NCBI GenBank assembly: GCA_964624555.1
Contig: CAZUXB010000034.1
Coordinates: forward strand, 1-23,645
Source: SXRF01 sp964624555
GTDB lineage: Bacteria; Pseudomonadota; Alphaproteobacteria; Rickettsiales; SXRF01
Direction: 5' to 3'
DNA length: 23,645 bases
Shown: positions 1 through 6,857 of the stretch, piece after piece
Layout of the letters: every line of letters begins with the position of its first letter
Position numbering within the stretch: the first letter of the stretch is position 1
Translations under genes and position numbers: made by a program
Notes under the pieces: generated by a model
Databases searched by the model: none
Told to the model about the DNA's origin: nothing
The model's input: the letters and a program-made list of their open reading frames with translations, nothing else

Positions 1-501
1 TTAAACAACAGTACCAGCAGAAAGAATACTACAAAAAACAATGCTGATAAGCCTGTTGAAACTAAGGCTACGGAAACCAAGACTGAAGATGATGGTAGCA
101 ATCCGCAATCAAAATCCAGCACCGTCCCTAAAAAGACTGAAAAACCACAAAAGACCAAGAATAATGCAAAAGAACAGTCACAGAAAATTACTATACGGCA
201 GGAGCCTTTAGCCACCAAGAGCGAGGTCAAATCTTTAGGGGAAATTATATCGCATGAGATAAAGAAAGATGGGGCTTCCGCTCCTACCACCAATGTTATG
301 CCCAATGTAGTAAATGATGATTCCAAACCTACGGCAACAACAGCCAATAATCCTGTTAATTCTCTGGAAAAATCTCTTGGTACCATCAAAGTTAAGAATC
401 CTAAAAAAGATTCCAAAGATGTGATAGCAAAATCTCCGCCAAAAGATGCTCCTAAAGATGCTCCTGATACATCTGATCAGTCACCATCAGAAGACCAGTA
501 A
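1..501 (+). CDS. C-terminal part of an unknown disordered, Lys/Thr/Ser-rich protein (5' truncated)
   Basis: The frame that stops at TAA 499-501 is open back to base 1, so the gene enters from outside the window; an internal ATG at 298 is probably not the start. The visible 166 residues are very rich in K, T, S, N, D and P, with clusters such as KKTEKPQKTK and DAPKDAPDTS, and have almost no hydrophobic segments. This is the signature of an intrinsically disordered tail. No domain is recognisable. It ends two bases before the gltX start, so the two genes are probably cotranscribed. In some alphaproteobacteria comEC lies upstream of gltX, but nothing visible here shows that identity. The reading frame is likely real because of its length and its tight junction with gltX; the function is unknown. 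Confidence 0.55.
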   Translation, partial: LNNSTSRKNTTKNNADKPVETKATETKTEDDGSNPQSKSSTVPKKTEKPQKTKNNAKEQSQKITIRQEPLATKSEVKSLGEIISHEIKKDGASAPTTNVMPNVVNDDSKPTATTANNPVNSLEKSLGTIKVKNPKKDSKDVIAKSPPKDAPKDAPDTSDQSPSEDQ

Positions 502-503
502 CC

Positions 504-1874
504 ATGCAGACAGTCACCCGTTTTGCGCCGTCACCTACCGGCTACCTTCATATTGGCAGCGCCCGCACCGCCCTGTTCAACTGGCTCTATGCCAAACATA
601 CCGGCGGGAAATTCCTGCTGCGCATCGAGGATACCGACCGCGCGCGCTCAACCGAACCGGCCATCGCCGCGATCCTGCAAAGCATGAAATGGCTGGGGCT
701 GGAGTGGGACGGCGAGGAAGTCTACCAGTTCGCCCGCACTCCGCGCCACGCCGAGATCGCGCATGAGCTGGTGAAAAGAGGCAATGCTTTTTATTGCTAC
801 ACCACCGCCGCCGAGTTGGAAGAATTTCGCAGCAAAAACCCCAACACCAAATTCCGCAGCCCTTACCGCGATGGCAATAAGCCAGCGCCAGAGGGAGTTC
901 CCTACGCCATCCGCATCAAAGCCCCCAGCGAAGGTGAAACCATCGTCCATGACAAGGTGCAGGGCACGGTGGCGGTAAAAAATTCCGAACTTGATGATAT
1001 GGTGCTATTGCGCTCTGACGGCACGCCGACCTATATGCTCGCCGTAGTGGTCGATGACCATGACATGGGCGTGACCCAGATCATTCGCGGCGATGACCAT
1101 TTCACCAACAGCTTCCGCCAGTTGATGATCTACCAGGCGATGGGCTGGACCGCGCCGGAATTCGCGCATATTCCGCTTATCCACGGCGCTGATGGCGCCA
1201 AACTTTCCAAACGTCACGGCGCGATGGGCGCGCATGAATATGAAAAAATGGGCTACCTCCCGGAAGCGCTATGCAACTACCTGCTCCGCCTCGGCTGGGC
1301 ACATGGCGATGATGAAATTATCAGCCGCGCACAGGCTATCGAATGGTTTGACCTTGATTCTGTCGGTAAATCGCCATCACGCTTCGATTTTGCCAAGCTG
1401 GAAAATTTAAACGGCCACTATATCCGCGAAGCCGATGACACCCGCCTGTTAGATTTGATAGTGGCCAGTGGCCAGTGGTCAGTGAACAGTGCAGAAAAAA
1501 ATTTATTATTAAAAGCCATGAAAGGTCTCAAGCAACGCGCCAAAACCATTGTCGAATTAGCAGATAATGCGGCTTTTTATATCGCCGCGCGGCCCATAAA
1601 ACTTGACGATAAATCCAAAGATGTCATCGCAAAAGGCGGGCTTGACATCATCAAGGGCATATTGCCAGAGCTGGAAGCGTGGGACGACTGGAACCATGAC
1701 GCCCTCCAGCAGCTTTGCAAATCCTACGGCGAAAAAATAGGCCAGAAACTCGGCAATATCGCCCAACCCCTGCGCTGCGCCCTGTCCGGCAAAACCACCT
1801 CCCCCAGCCTGTTCGAGATAATGGAACTCCTCGGAAAAGAGGAAACCCTTGGAAGGCTTAAGGATGTATGCTAG
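504..1874 (+). CDS. gltX: Glutamate--tRNA ligase
   Basis: Class I aminoacyl-tRNA synthetase that charges tRNA-Glu (and tRNA-Gln in organisms using the amidotransferase route) in the cytoplasm. The 456-aa product has the ATP-binding HIGH-type motif as HIGS at residues 16-19 within FAPSPTGYLHIGSARTALF, and the KMSKS-type motif as KLSKRHG at about 233-239. RGDDHFTNSFRQ and the helical anticodon-binding C-terminal part are also typical. Length is normal for the family. ATG 504 follows the upstream stop by two bases and gives a complete N-terminus. Around residues 319-328 the protein is encoded by four 7-bp tandem repeats (1460-1487), probably a tolerated local expansion. Identity is secure. Discrimination between Glu and Gln charging paralogues cannot be made from this sequence. 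Confidence 0.96.
   Translation: MQTVTRFAPSPTGYLHIGSARTALFNWLYAKHTGGKFLLRIEDTDRARSTEPAIAAILQSMKWLGLEWDGEEVYQFARTPRHAEIAHELVKRGNAFYCYTTAAELEEFRSKNPNTKFRSPYRDGNKPAPEGVPYAIRIKAPSEGETIVHDKVQGTVAVKNSELDDMVLLRSDGTPTYMLAVVVDDHDMGVTQIIRGDDHFTNSFRQLMIYQAMGWTAPEFAHIPLIHGADGAKLSKRHGAMGAHEYEKMGYLPEALCNYLLRLGWAHGDDEIISRAQAIEWFDLDSVGKSPSRFDFAKLENLNGHYIREADDTRLLDLIVASGQWSVNSAEKNLLLKAMKGLKQRAKTIVELADNAAFYIAARPIKLDDKSKDVIAKGGLDIIKGILPELEAWDDWNHDALQQLCKSYGEKIGQKLGNIAQPLRCALSGKTTSPSLFEIMELLGKEETLGRLKDVC
1460..1487 (+). repeat. Four 7-bp tandem repeats inside gltX
   Basis: Units AGTGGCC, AGTGGCC, AGTGGTC and AGTGAAC follow one another, then a partial AGT. They are read through in frame within gltX and encode roughly VASGQWSVNS. 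Similar 7- or 8-bp repeats occur at 2548, 18042 and 20010, so this looks like one example of a local repeat habit. Confidence 0.85.
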
Positions 1875-1876
1875 AA

Positions 1877-1941
1877 CTGGCTCCATGCTCTAGGCGTCAG
1901 GCTTCAGTTTTTTGGAGCCAGAAGCCCGAATCCTGAAGCCT
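1877..1941 (+). other. Interleaved inverted repeats (pseudoknot-type order) in the gltX-def spacer
   Basis: Two perfect 9-bp complementary pairs are interleaved: CTGGCTCCA (1877-1885) with TGGAGCCAG (1913-1921), and AGGCTTCAG (1899-1907) with CTGAAGCCT (1933-1941). The order A-B-A'-B' is that of an H-type pseudoknot, or of two alternative hairpins. The T-run at 1908-1913 follows the first B arm. The structure ends 19 bases before the def start, so it could act as a leader or a terminator, or simply be two dispersed repeats. No riboswitch class is recognised. Confidence 0.5.
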
Positions 1942-1960
1942 AATTTATAAGGAAATAAAC

Positions 1961-2545
1961 ATGACCATTCGCCAAGTTATAATTGCGCCCGATGCGCGCC
2001 TGAAAACCAAATCATTCCTCGTAGAGAAGGTCGATGATGATATCCGCACCCTGGTCGCCGACATGTTTGATACCATGTATTATGAACGCGGTATCGGCCT
2101 TGCCGCCGTGCAGATAGGTGTGCATAAGCGTGTGCTGGTCGCCGATGTCGACTGGAAAGGCTCGCGTTACAGCGATGAAGAACCGGAAGAAGTTACCATC
2201 GGCAAGCAACATGTCCTTATCAACCCGGAAATAGTCACTGATTCCGGCGATGAGCATGTTTACAAGGAGGGCTGCCTCTCCTTCCCCGACCAGTTTGCCG
2301 AAGTCACCCGCCCCTCCACCGTCCGGGTAAAATATCTTGACCTTGATGGCAAACAGCATGAGGAAGAGTTTGACGGGCTGCTCGCTACCTGCATCCAGCA
2401 TGAGATTGACCATTTGAACGGTATCACGTTCGTCGATCATATCTCCAGCGTCAAACGCGACATAATAACGCGCAAACTGGTAAAACTCAAAAAAGCCGGT
2501 GCTTTCGACCATGACCATGTTCATGGCGAACATTGCAATCACTAG
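1961..2545 (+). CDS. def: Peptide deformylase
   Basis: Metalloenzyme that removes the N-formyl group from nascent proteins. The 194-aa product has all three family motifs: GIGLAAVQ (44-51), EGCLS (103-107) with the metal-binding Cys105, and QHEIDH (146-151) with metal-binding His147 and His151 and catalytic Glu148. Length is slightly above the usual 165-190, because of the His-rich tail HDHDHVHGEHCNH. That tail could bind metal, but this is only inferred. The start ATG 1961 is preceded by AAGGAAA. It lies next to fmt, the enzyme that adds the formyl group to initiator tRNA, the usual pairing, and belongs to a def-fmt-truA set. Confidence 0.96.
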   Translation: MTIRQVIIAPDARLKTKSFLVEKVDDDIRTLVADMFDTMYYERGIGLAAVQIGVHKRVLVADVDWKGSRYSDEEPEEVTIGKQHVLINPEIVTDSGDEHVYKEGCLSFPDQFAEVTRPSTVRVKYLDLDGKQHEEEFDGLLATCIQHEIDHLNGITFVDHISSVKRDIITRKLVKLKKAGAFDHDHVHGEHCNH

Positions 2546-2547
2546 CA

Positions 2548-2575
2548 GATGACGGATGACAGATGACGGATGACA
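2548..2575 (+). repeat. Four 7-bp tandem repeats covering the fmt start codon
   Basis: Units GATGACG, GATGACA, GATGACG and GATGACA fill the def-fmt junction. Each contains an ATG, at 2549, 2556, 2563 and 2570. Because the unit is 7 bp, only ATG 2563 is in the fmt frame. ATG 2549 opens a five-codon frame whose TGA (2564-2566) overlaps ATG 2563 as ATGA. ATG 2556 does the same with ATG 2570. No separate Shine-Dalgarno sequence is visible here. Confidence 0.85.
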
Positions 2576-3492
2576 AGTCATTATCCATTGTCTTTATGGG
2601 TACTCCAGCCTTTGCCGTTCCCACGCTGGAGGCATTAGTTGGCAGTAATCACAAGGTAGTCGCGGTTTATACCCAACCACCACGCCCGGCAGGCCGTGGG
2701 CAGAAGGAAACGCCGTCACCTGTTCACCAGTTCGCTCTGGAGCATCATATTCCGGTTCATCATCCAGTAAGTTTAAAAACCGCTGAAGCGCAGGAACAAT
2801 TCAAATCCTTAGGTGCCGATATTGCAGTGGTGGTTGCTTATGGCCTTTTATTGCCAAAACCGATATTGGATGCGTATCCGCTTGGCTGTATAAATGTTCA
2901 CCCATCCCTACTCCCCCGCTGGCGTGGCGCTGCTCCTATTCAGCGCACCCTGATGGCTGGTGATGAAGTGACTGGAATCTGCATCATGCAGATGGATGAA
3001 GGGTTGGACACCGGCGATGTTCTCCTTAAAGAAGATGGAATTTTTACCGCCGGTTGCGATGCCGGTGACCTGCATGACCTTCTTGCACAAAAAGCAGCGC
3101 CGCTGGTTCTGCAAACATTGGCTGATATAAAAAATATAAAACCGCAGAAACAATCTGCTGACGGCGTTACCTACGCCAAAAAGATACTCAAGGAAGAATG
3201 TAAAATAGATTGGTTGCAAAGCGCGGAGCATATCCATAACCAGATTCGCGGCCTCGCGCCCTCACCCGCCGCCTATTTCACGTATAACGGTGAAAATATA
3301 AAAATATTCAGTGCCAGCTTTTCCACAATGAAACACAGCTACAAACCGGGAACGGTTATCGATAACCATTTAGTTGTCGCCTGTGGTGAAGGCTTGCTGA
3401 CCATCGAAGAAGTGCAGCGCCCCGGTAAAAAACGTATGTTTGCCAGCGAAATGCTCAAGTCCTATCCTATTTCAGCTAATACAGTGTTATAA
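2563..3492 (+). CDS. fmt: Methionyl-tRNA formyltransferase
   Basis: Transfers a formyl group from 10-formyl-tetrahydrofolate to Met-tRNA(fMet) for translation initiation. The 309-aa protein has the N-terminal formyltransferase domain starting IVFMGTPAFAVPTLEAL. The catalytic block contains Asn111, His113 and SLLPRWRGAAPIQ, and Asp149 lies in LDTGDVLL. A C-terminal OB-like domain follows and includes QIRGLAPSPAAYF. Length is typical. The start at ATG 2563 gives the expected short N-terminus; it lies in a tandem repeat that lacks a clear ribosome binding site, so translation may depend on coupling to def or on re-initiation. It lies 17 bases after def and 2 bases before truA, indicating one operon. 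Confidence 0.95.
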   Translation: MTDDKSLSIVFMGTPAFAVPTLEALVGSNHKVVAVYTQPPRPAGRGQKETPSPVHQFALEHHIPVHHPVSLKTAEAQEQFKSLGADIAVVVAYGLLLPKPILDAYPLGCINVHPSLLPRWRGAAPIQRTLMAGDEVTGICIMQMDEGLDTGDVLLKEDGIFTAGCDAGDLHDLLAQKAAPLVLQTLADIKNIKPQKQSADGVTYAKKILKEECKIDWLQSAEHIHNQIRGLAPSPAAYFTYNGENIKIFSASFSTMKHSYKPGTVIDNHLVVACGEGLLTIEEVQRPGKKRMFASEMLKSYPISANTVL

Positions 3493-3494
3493 TA

Positions 3495-4331
3495 ATGCCA
3501 CGCTATAAATTAATAGTTGAATATGATGGCCGCCCCTATGCCGGATGGCAGCGTCAGGCCGACCAACCGACTGTGCAGGAAGCATTAATCAATGCTACTT
3601 TCCTGTTCTCCGGACAAAAGGTGGATGTGGTGGGGGCCGGGCGCACCGATGCCAATGTCCACGCCACTGCCCAGGTCGCGCATATCGATATTGATATGGA
3701 CACGGAAGGGTTCAAAGTGATGCAGGGCCTGAATTATTATTTGTTCAACCCGCCTGCTCCCCCTCCTGTCATTCCGAGCGAGCGTAGCGACGAGGAATCT
3801 TTGCAAAGATCTCTCACATACGTTCGAGATGACAAATTTTGGCCAGAAAATAAGATCGCCGTGCTTGATGCGCAGAAAGTTAGCGATGAATTTCACGCCC
3901 GCTTTTCAGCCAAGCGCCGCCATTATCTCTACCGCATCATCAACCGCCGCCAGAGGCTGGCGCTGGAAGCAGGTCGCGGTTGGCATGTGATAGAAGACCT
4001 TGATGAAAAACTTATGCAGCAGGCCGCGCAGGTTTTAGTCGGCCATCATGATTTCACCAGCTTCCGCGATACCAACTGCCAATCCAAATCCCCAGAAAAA
4101 ACATTGGAGGTGTTTGACGTAAAACGCCGTGGTAATGAGATACACATCACCGCATCTGCCCGCTCCTTCCTCCACCATCAGGTGCGTAACATGGTCGGCA
4201 CCATCGCGCTGGTCGGGAAAGGCAAATGGAGCGTAGCCGATGTAAAAACCGCACTCGATGCCCGCGACCGCCGCGCCGGAGGCCCCACCTGCCCGCCCGA
4301 TGGGCTGTATTTGACTGGTGTTGATTATTAA
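3495..4331 (+). CDS. truA: tRNA pseudouridine(38-40) synthase with an in-frame repeat insertion
   Basis: Converts uridines 38-40 of many tRNAs to pseudouridine. Family features: YDGRPYAGWQRQ near the N-terminus; the catalytic block GAGRTDANVHATAQVAH with catalytic Asp52, where ANVHA replaces the commoner xGVHA; DEFHARFSAKRRHYLYRI; and the C-terminal SFLHHQVRNMVGT. At 278 aa it is longer than most TruA proteins. Residues 92-113 (VIPSERSDEESLQ and onward to VRDD) are the exact translation of a 66-bp palindromic element at 3768-3833; without it the length is 256 aa, normal for the family. The insertion precedes the conserved DEFHARFS segment, in a position likely to be a surface loop, so the enzyme may still work. 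It starts 2 bases after fmt. Confidence 0.94.
   Translation: MPRYKLIVEYDGRPYAGWQRQADQPTVQEALINATFLFSGQKVDVVGAGRTDANVHATAQVAHIDIDMDTEGFKVMQGLNYYLFNPPAPPPVIPSERSDEESLQRSLTYVRDDKFWPENKIAVLDAQKVSDEFHARFSAKRRHYLYRIINRRQRLALEAGRGWHVIEDLDEKLMQQAAQVLVGHHDFTSFRDTNCQSKSPEKTLEVFDVKRRGNEIHITASARSFLHHQVRNMVGTIALVGKGKWSVADVKTALDARDRRAGGPTCPPDGLYLTGVDY
3768..3833 (+). repeat. 66-bp palindromic element inserted in frame in truA
   Basis: The element starts GTCATTCCGAGCG and ends CGTTCGAGATGAC, imperfect 13-base terminal inverted repeats. Its centre is a perfect 14-bp palindrome, ATCTTTGCAAAGAT. It is exactly 22 codons long and begins on a codon boundary, so it adds residues without a frameshift. The GTCAT...ATGAC ends are shared with intergenic hairpin repeats near 6436-6479 and 6497-6520. 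This resembles, in behaviour, the Rickettsia palindromic elements found inside genes; it is not claimed to be the same family. Confidence 0.8.
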
Positions 4332-4472
4332 TCAACCCCCGCACTTGTTGCGGGGTCCAGAGCCAAAAACACTACAATAAACCTTGTCATACCGCATTTA
4401 TTGCGGTATCCGGTGAACATAACAGCTTATGAAACTTGTTGCCCTAGACCCCGCAACAAGTGCGGGGATAAA
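4332..4472 (+). repeat. Intergenic palindromic repeats between truA and trpB
   Basis: Three hairpins with 5-base loops occur: CCCCGCA-cttgt-TGCGGGG (4337-4355), ATACCGCA-tttat-TGCGGTAT (4389-4409), and CCCCGCA-acaag-TGCGGGG (4449-4467). The outer two are perfect inverted copies over 21 bases (4337-4357 with 4447-4467), so they can pair with each other instead of folding locally. The last hairpin ends 5 bases before the trpB ATG. No T-run follows any of them, so they are not classical terminators. Confidence 0.8.
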
Positions 4473-5669
4473 ATGAAAAACACACAGCCAGATATTAACG
4501 GTCATTTTGGAATTTTCGGCGGACGCTACGTTGCCGAAACCTTGATGCCGCTTATTTTAGAGGTCGATAAAGCCTACGAAGCGGCCAAAGCCGATGGCAG
4601 TTTCCAGAAAGAGATTGATTATTATTTCACCCATTATGTGGGCCGCCCCTCACCGCTTTATTATGCGCCACGTTTTACCGAACATTGCGGTGGCGCGAAG
4701 ATATATTTCAAGCGCGACGAACTCAACCACACCGGCGCGCATAAAATCAATAACTGCATCGGGCAGATATTACTCGCTAGGCGTTTAGGCCGCAAACGCA
4801 TCATCGCCGAGACAGGAGCCGGGCAGCATGGCGTGGCCACCGCCACCGTCTGCGCCCTGTTCGGCCTTAAATGCGTGATCTATATGGGCGCCAAGGATAT
4901 TGAACGACAAGCCCCCAACGTCTTCCGCATGAAGCTGCTCGGCGCGGAAGTGGTACCCGTGGAATCCGGCACCAAGACGCTGAAAGACGCGATGAACGAA
5001 GCACTGCGCGACTGGGTTACCAACGTGCATGATACTTTTTACCTTATAGGAACCGCCGCTGGCCCGCACCCTTACCCGGCCATGGTGCGAGATTTCCAGG
5101 CCATCATCGGCCGCGAAACCAAGGAACAAATGAAGGACAGCGAAGGTCGCCTGCCCGATACGCTGGTTGCATCCATCGGCGGCGGCAGCAATGCCATCGG
5201 TTTATTTCATCCATTCCTTGCAGATGAATCAGTAAAGATCATCGGCGTGGAAGCCGCTGGGCGCGGGCTTGATAGCGGCGAGCATGCGGCCTCGATAGCG
5301 CGTGGTGCGGCTGGGGTTCTGCATGGCAGCCGCACTTATTTGTTGCAGGATGCTGACGGGCAGATACTTGATGCCCACTCGATTTCGGCGGGTCTCGACT
5401 ATCCCGGCATCGGCCCGGAACACAGCTATTTGCATGAAACCGGGCGCGTGGAATATGTTTCGGTGACGGATGATGAAGCCCTCGCCGCCTTCCAACTGGT
5501 TTCCAAACTCGAAGGGATCATTCCGGCGCTGGAACCATCGCATGCCCTCGCCCATGTGGCAAAAATTGCGCCAAAACTGCCCAAAGATCACCTGCTGGTG
5601 GTGAATGTATGTGGTCGTGGGGATAAGGATATTTTCACGGTAGCGAACGCGCTGGGAGTAAAACTGTGA
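4473..5669 (+). CDS. trpB: Tryptophan synthase beta chain
   Basis: PLP enzyme that condenses indole with L-serine to give tryptophan, in an alpha2-beta2 complex with TrpA. From ATG 4473 the product is 398 aa, the normal length, starting MKNTQPDINGHFGIFGGRYV. The PLP lysine is Lys91 in HTGAHK, and the phosphate-binding GGGSNAIG is present. The frame is open upstream to ATG 4401, but those 24 residues are the translation of intergenic repeat DNA, so 4473 is preferred. The only Shine-Dalgarno-like GGGGA (4464-4468) lies in the 3' arm of a hairpin. It overlaps trpA by four bases. trpF, often upstream in alphaproteobacteria, is not here. Confidence 0.96.
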   Translation: MKNTQPDINGHFGIFGGRYVAETLMPLILEVDKAYEAAKADGSFQKEIDYYFTHYVGRPSPLYYAPRFTEHCGGAKIYFKRDELNHTGAHKINNCIGQILLARRLGRKRIIAETGAGQHGVATATVCALFGLKCVIYMGAKDIERQAPNVFRMKLLGAEVVPVESGTKTLKDAMNEALRDWVTNVHDTFYLIGTAAGPHPYPAMVRDFQAIIGRETKEQMKDSEGRLPDTLVASIGGGSNAIGLFHPFLADESVKIIGVEAAGRGLDSGEHAASIARGAAGVLHGSRTYLLQDADGQILDAHSISAGLDYPGIGPEHSYLHETGRVEYVSVTDDEALAAFQLVSKLEGIIPALEPSHALAHVAKIAPKLPKDHLLVVNVCGRGDKDIFTVANALGVKL

Positions 5670-6430
5670 GCCGTATAGAACAAACCTTTGCTAAAAAAAG
5701 CAAACTCCTTATCCCCTTCATCATGGGCTATGACCCTGATGCGCAGACTTCGGCGAAGATACTTGCCGCCCTACCCGCTGCGGGCGCAGATATCATCGAG
5801 ATCGGTATGCCCTTTTCCGACCCGATGGCAGATGGCGTAGTGATACAATCCGCGGGCTTACGGGCGCTGAAAGCTGGTGGAACGGTTACCAAAATTATCG
5901 CCATAGTGCGTGAATTCAGAAAAACCAATAATGACACGCCGATCATACTGATGGGTTATTACAACCCGGTCTATCGCTACGGTCCGGAAAAATTCTGCAA
6001 AGACGCTGTCGCCGCCGGTGTGGATGGTGTAATACTCGTAGACCTGCCGCCGGAAGAAGAAGGCGAAATTCGCGGATTCCTTACTGCCAGCGGCCTGAAT
6101 TTGATACGCCTGATTGCGCCAACCAGCGACGAAAAACGCCTGCCGCTGCTATGTAATTCCGCCAGCGGCTTTGTGTATTATATTTCCGTAGCGGGTATCA
6201 CCGGCGCAAAAACTGCCGAAAGTGCTGACCTCAAAACCAGCATTGAAAATTTACGCAAGCACACCAAACTGCCAGTGGCAGTGGGTTTTGGTATTAAAAC
6301 TGCCGCTCAAGTTCAGGAAGCCGCAAAATATGCCGATGCTGTTGTCGTCGGCTCGGCACTGGTTGATGCGATAGCTAAAGCTGACGATAAAGTAAAAGAA
6401 GCGAGTGATTTTGTAAAGAGCTTGCGCTAA
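5666..6430 (+). CDS. trpA: Tryptophan synthase alpha chain
   Basis: Cleaves indole-3-glycerol phosphate to indole and glyceraldehyde 3-phosphate; the indole is channelled to TrpB. The 254-aa TIM-barrel protein has the catalytic Glu45 in DIIEIGMPFSDP and catalytic Asp56 in PMADG. It also shows MGYYNPVYRYG, GVDGVILVDLPPEE, the flexible loop region near YISVAGITGA, and the phosphate-binding VGFGI and VVVGSALVD. The start is GTG 5666, within the GTGA overlap with the trpB stop, which implies translational coupling and a balanced subunit ratio. Length is slightly short but within family range. Confidence 0.96.
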   Translation: MSRIEQTFAKKSKLLIPFIMGYDPDAQTSAKILAALPAAGADIIEIGMPFSDPMADGVVIQSAGLRALKAGGTVTKIIAIVREFRKTNNDTPIILMGYYNPVYRYGPEKFCKDAVAAGVDGVILVDLPPEEEGEIRGFLTASGLNLIRLIAPTSDEKRLPLLCNSASGFVYYISVAGITGAKTAESADLKTSIENLRKHTKLPVAVGFGIKTAAQVQEAAKYADAVVVGSALVDAIAKADDKVKEASDFVKSLR

Positions 6431-6524
6431 TTATTGTCATCCCCGCGAAGGCGGGGATCCAGGACGATTGGGCAATGACAGAATTTGTGGCCCTAGATCC
6501 CGGGTCAAGCCCGGGATGACAGAC
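6431..6524 (+). repeat. Two palindromic repeats after trpA
   Basis: Hairpin ATCCCCGC-gaag-GCGGGGAT (6439-6458) lies inside outer ends TGTCAT/ATGACA (6435-6440 and 6475-6480). A second hairpin, ATCCCGGG-tcaag-CCCGGGAT (6497-6517), is followed by GAC. A partial copy, GTCATCCCGGGCTTG, occurs near 13423. They separate trpA from the tRNA gene and may act as RNA-end or processing hairpins; there is no T-run. Confidence 0.8.
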
Positions 6525-6614
6525 GGACAGGTGGCAGAGTGGTCGAATGCACCGCACTCGAAATGCGGCATACCAGCAAGGGTATCGGGAGTTCGAATCT
6601 CCCCCTGTCCGCCA
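6525..6614 (+). tRNA. tRNA-Ser (anticodon CGA)
   Basis: A 90-base class II tRNA with encoded CCA. Acceptor GGACAGG pairs with CCTGTCC, followed by G and CCA. The anticodon arm is CCGCA-CTCGAAA-TGCGG, giving anticodon CGA for UCG codons. The long variable arm ATACC-agcaa-GGGTAT is typical of tRNA-Ser, and the T arm is GGGAG-TTCGAAT-CTCCC. Its last 16 bases are repeated at 11116-11131, so it appears to be the integration target of the island that follows. Confidence 0.95.
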
Positions 6615-6650
6615 CTTAAGAAAATAGCCCTTTAGAGCTATTTTCTTAAG
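6615..6650 (+). terminator. Perfect 14-bp hairpin just after tRNA-Ser(CGA)
   Basis: CTTAAGAAAATAGC (6615-6628) is the exact reverse complement of GCTATTTTCTTAAG (6637-6650), with an 8-base loop. It starts at the base after the tRNA CCA, and its 3' arm holds TTTTCTT. It can end or process the tRNA transcript in either direction. A non-homologous hairpin occupies the same position after CCGCCA at 10991. Confidence 0.75.
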
Positions 6651-6654
6651 TGAT

Positions 6655-6774
6655 GAAGAGTGGAGATGAGAACGTAGTTCGACAATTTTGCTCTTAGACA
6701 AAATTGGACGCCGAAGGCGCCCTCTAGGGCAAGCGGCGTTAAAACGCCGCGAGTCAATCTCACCTCTTCCGCCA
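6655..6774 (+). ncRNA. Candidate structured, tRNA-tail-ended element
   Basis: The ends pair: GAAGAG-tg-GAGAT (6655-6667) with ATCTC-ac-CTCTTC (6757-6769), 11 bp with one 2x2 mismatch. CGCCA follows (6770-6774), as at the end of a tRNA. Inside are hairpins AATTTTG/CAAAATT (6684-6705), CGCC/GGCG, GCCCT/AGGGC and GCGGCGTT/AACGCCGC. GAGTCAATCTC before the 3' stem looks like a shortened T arm. It has no anticodon arm and no normal D arm. It may be a decayed tRNA, an attachment site or a structured RNA; expression is not shown. Confidence 0.35.
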
Positions 6775-6857
6775 TTGTTCTAACAATCAAGTCGTTGATA
6801 TATAATAAATGACGCGTGTTTTTATGGGGTGGTGCACTTGAGACAGTCGAACCCGCA

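Noticed and set aside
2012..2581. Minus-strand frame of 189 residues opposite def
   Set aside because: Def is complete on the other strand with all three motifs; the shadow has no recognisable domain.
4401..4472. Longer trpB reading frame with 24 extra N-terminal residues
   Set aside because: The extra residues are a translation of palindromic repeat DNA, and family length and N-terminus fit ATG 4473.
4332..4472. A tryptophan attenuator ahead of trpB
   Set aside because: The hairpins are dispersed-type repeats; there is no leader peptide with tandem Trp codons and no T-run.
6375..6701. Minus-strand frame across trpA end and tRNA-Ser
   Set aside because: It reads through the antisense of a tRNA gene and palindromic repeats, a common false gene.
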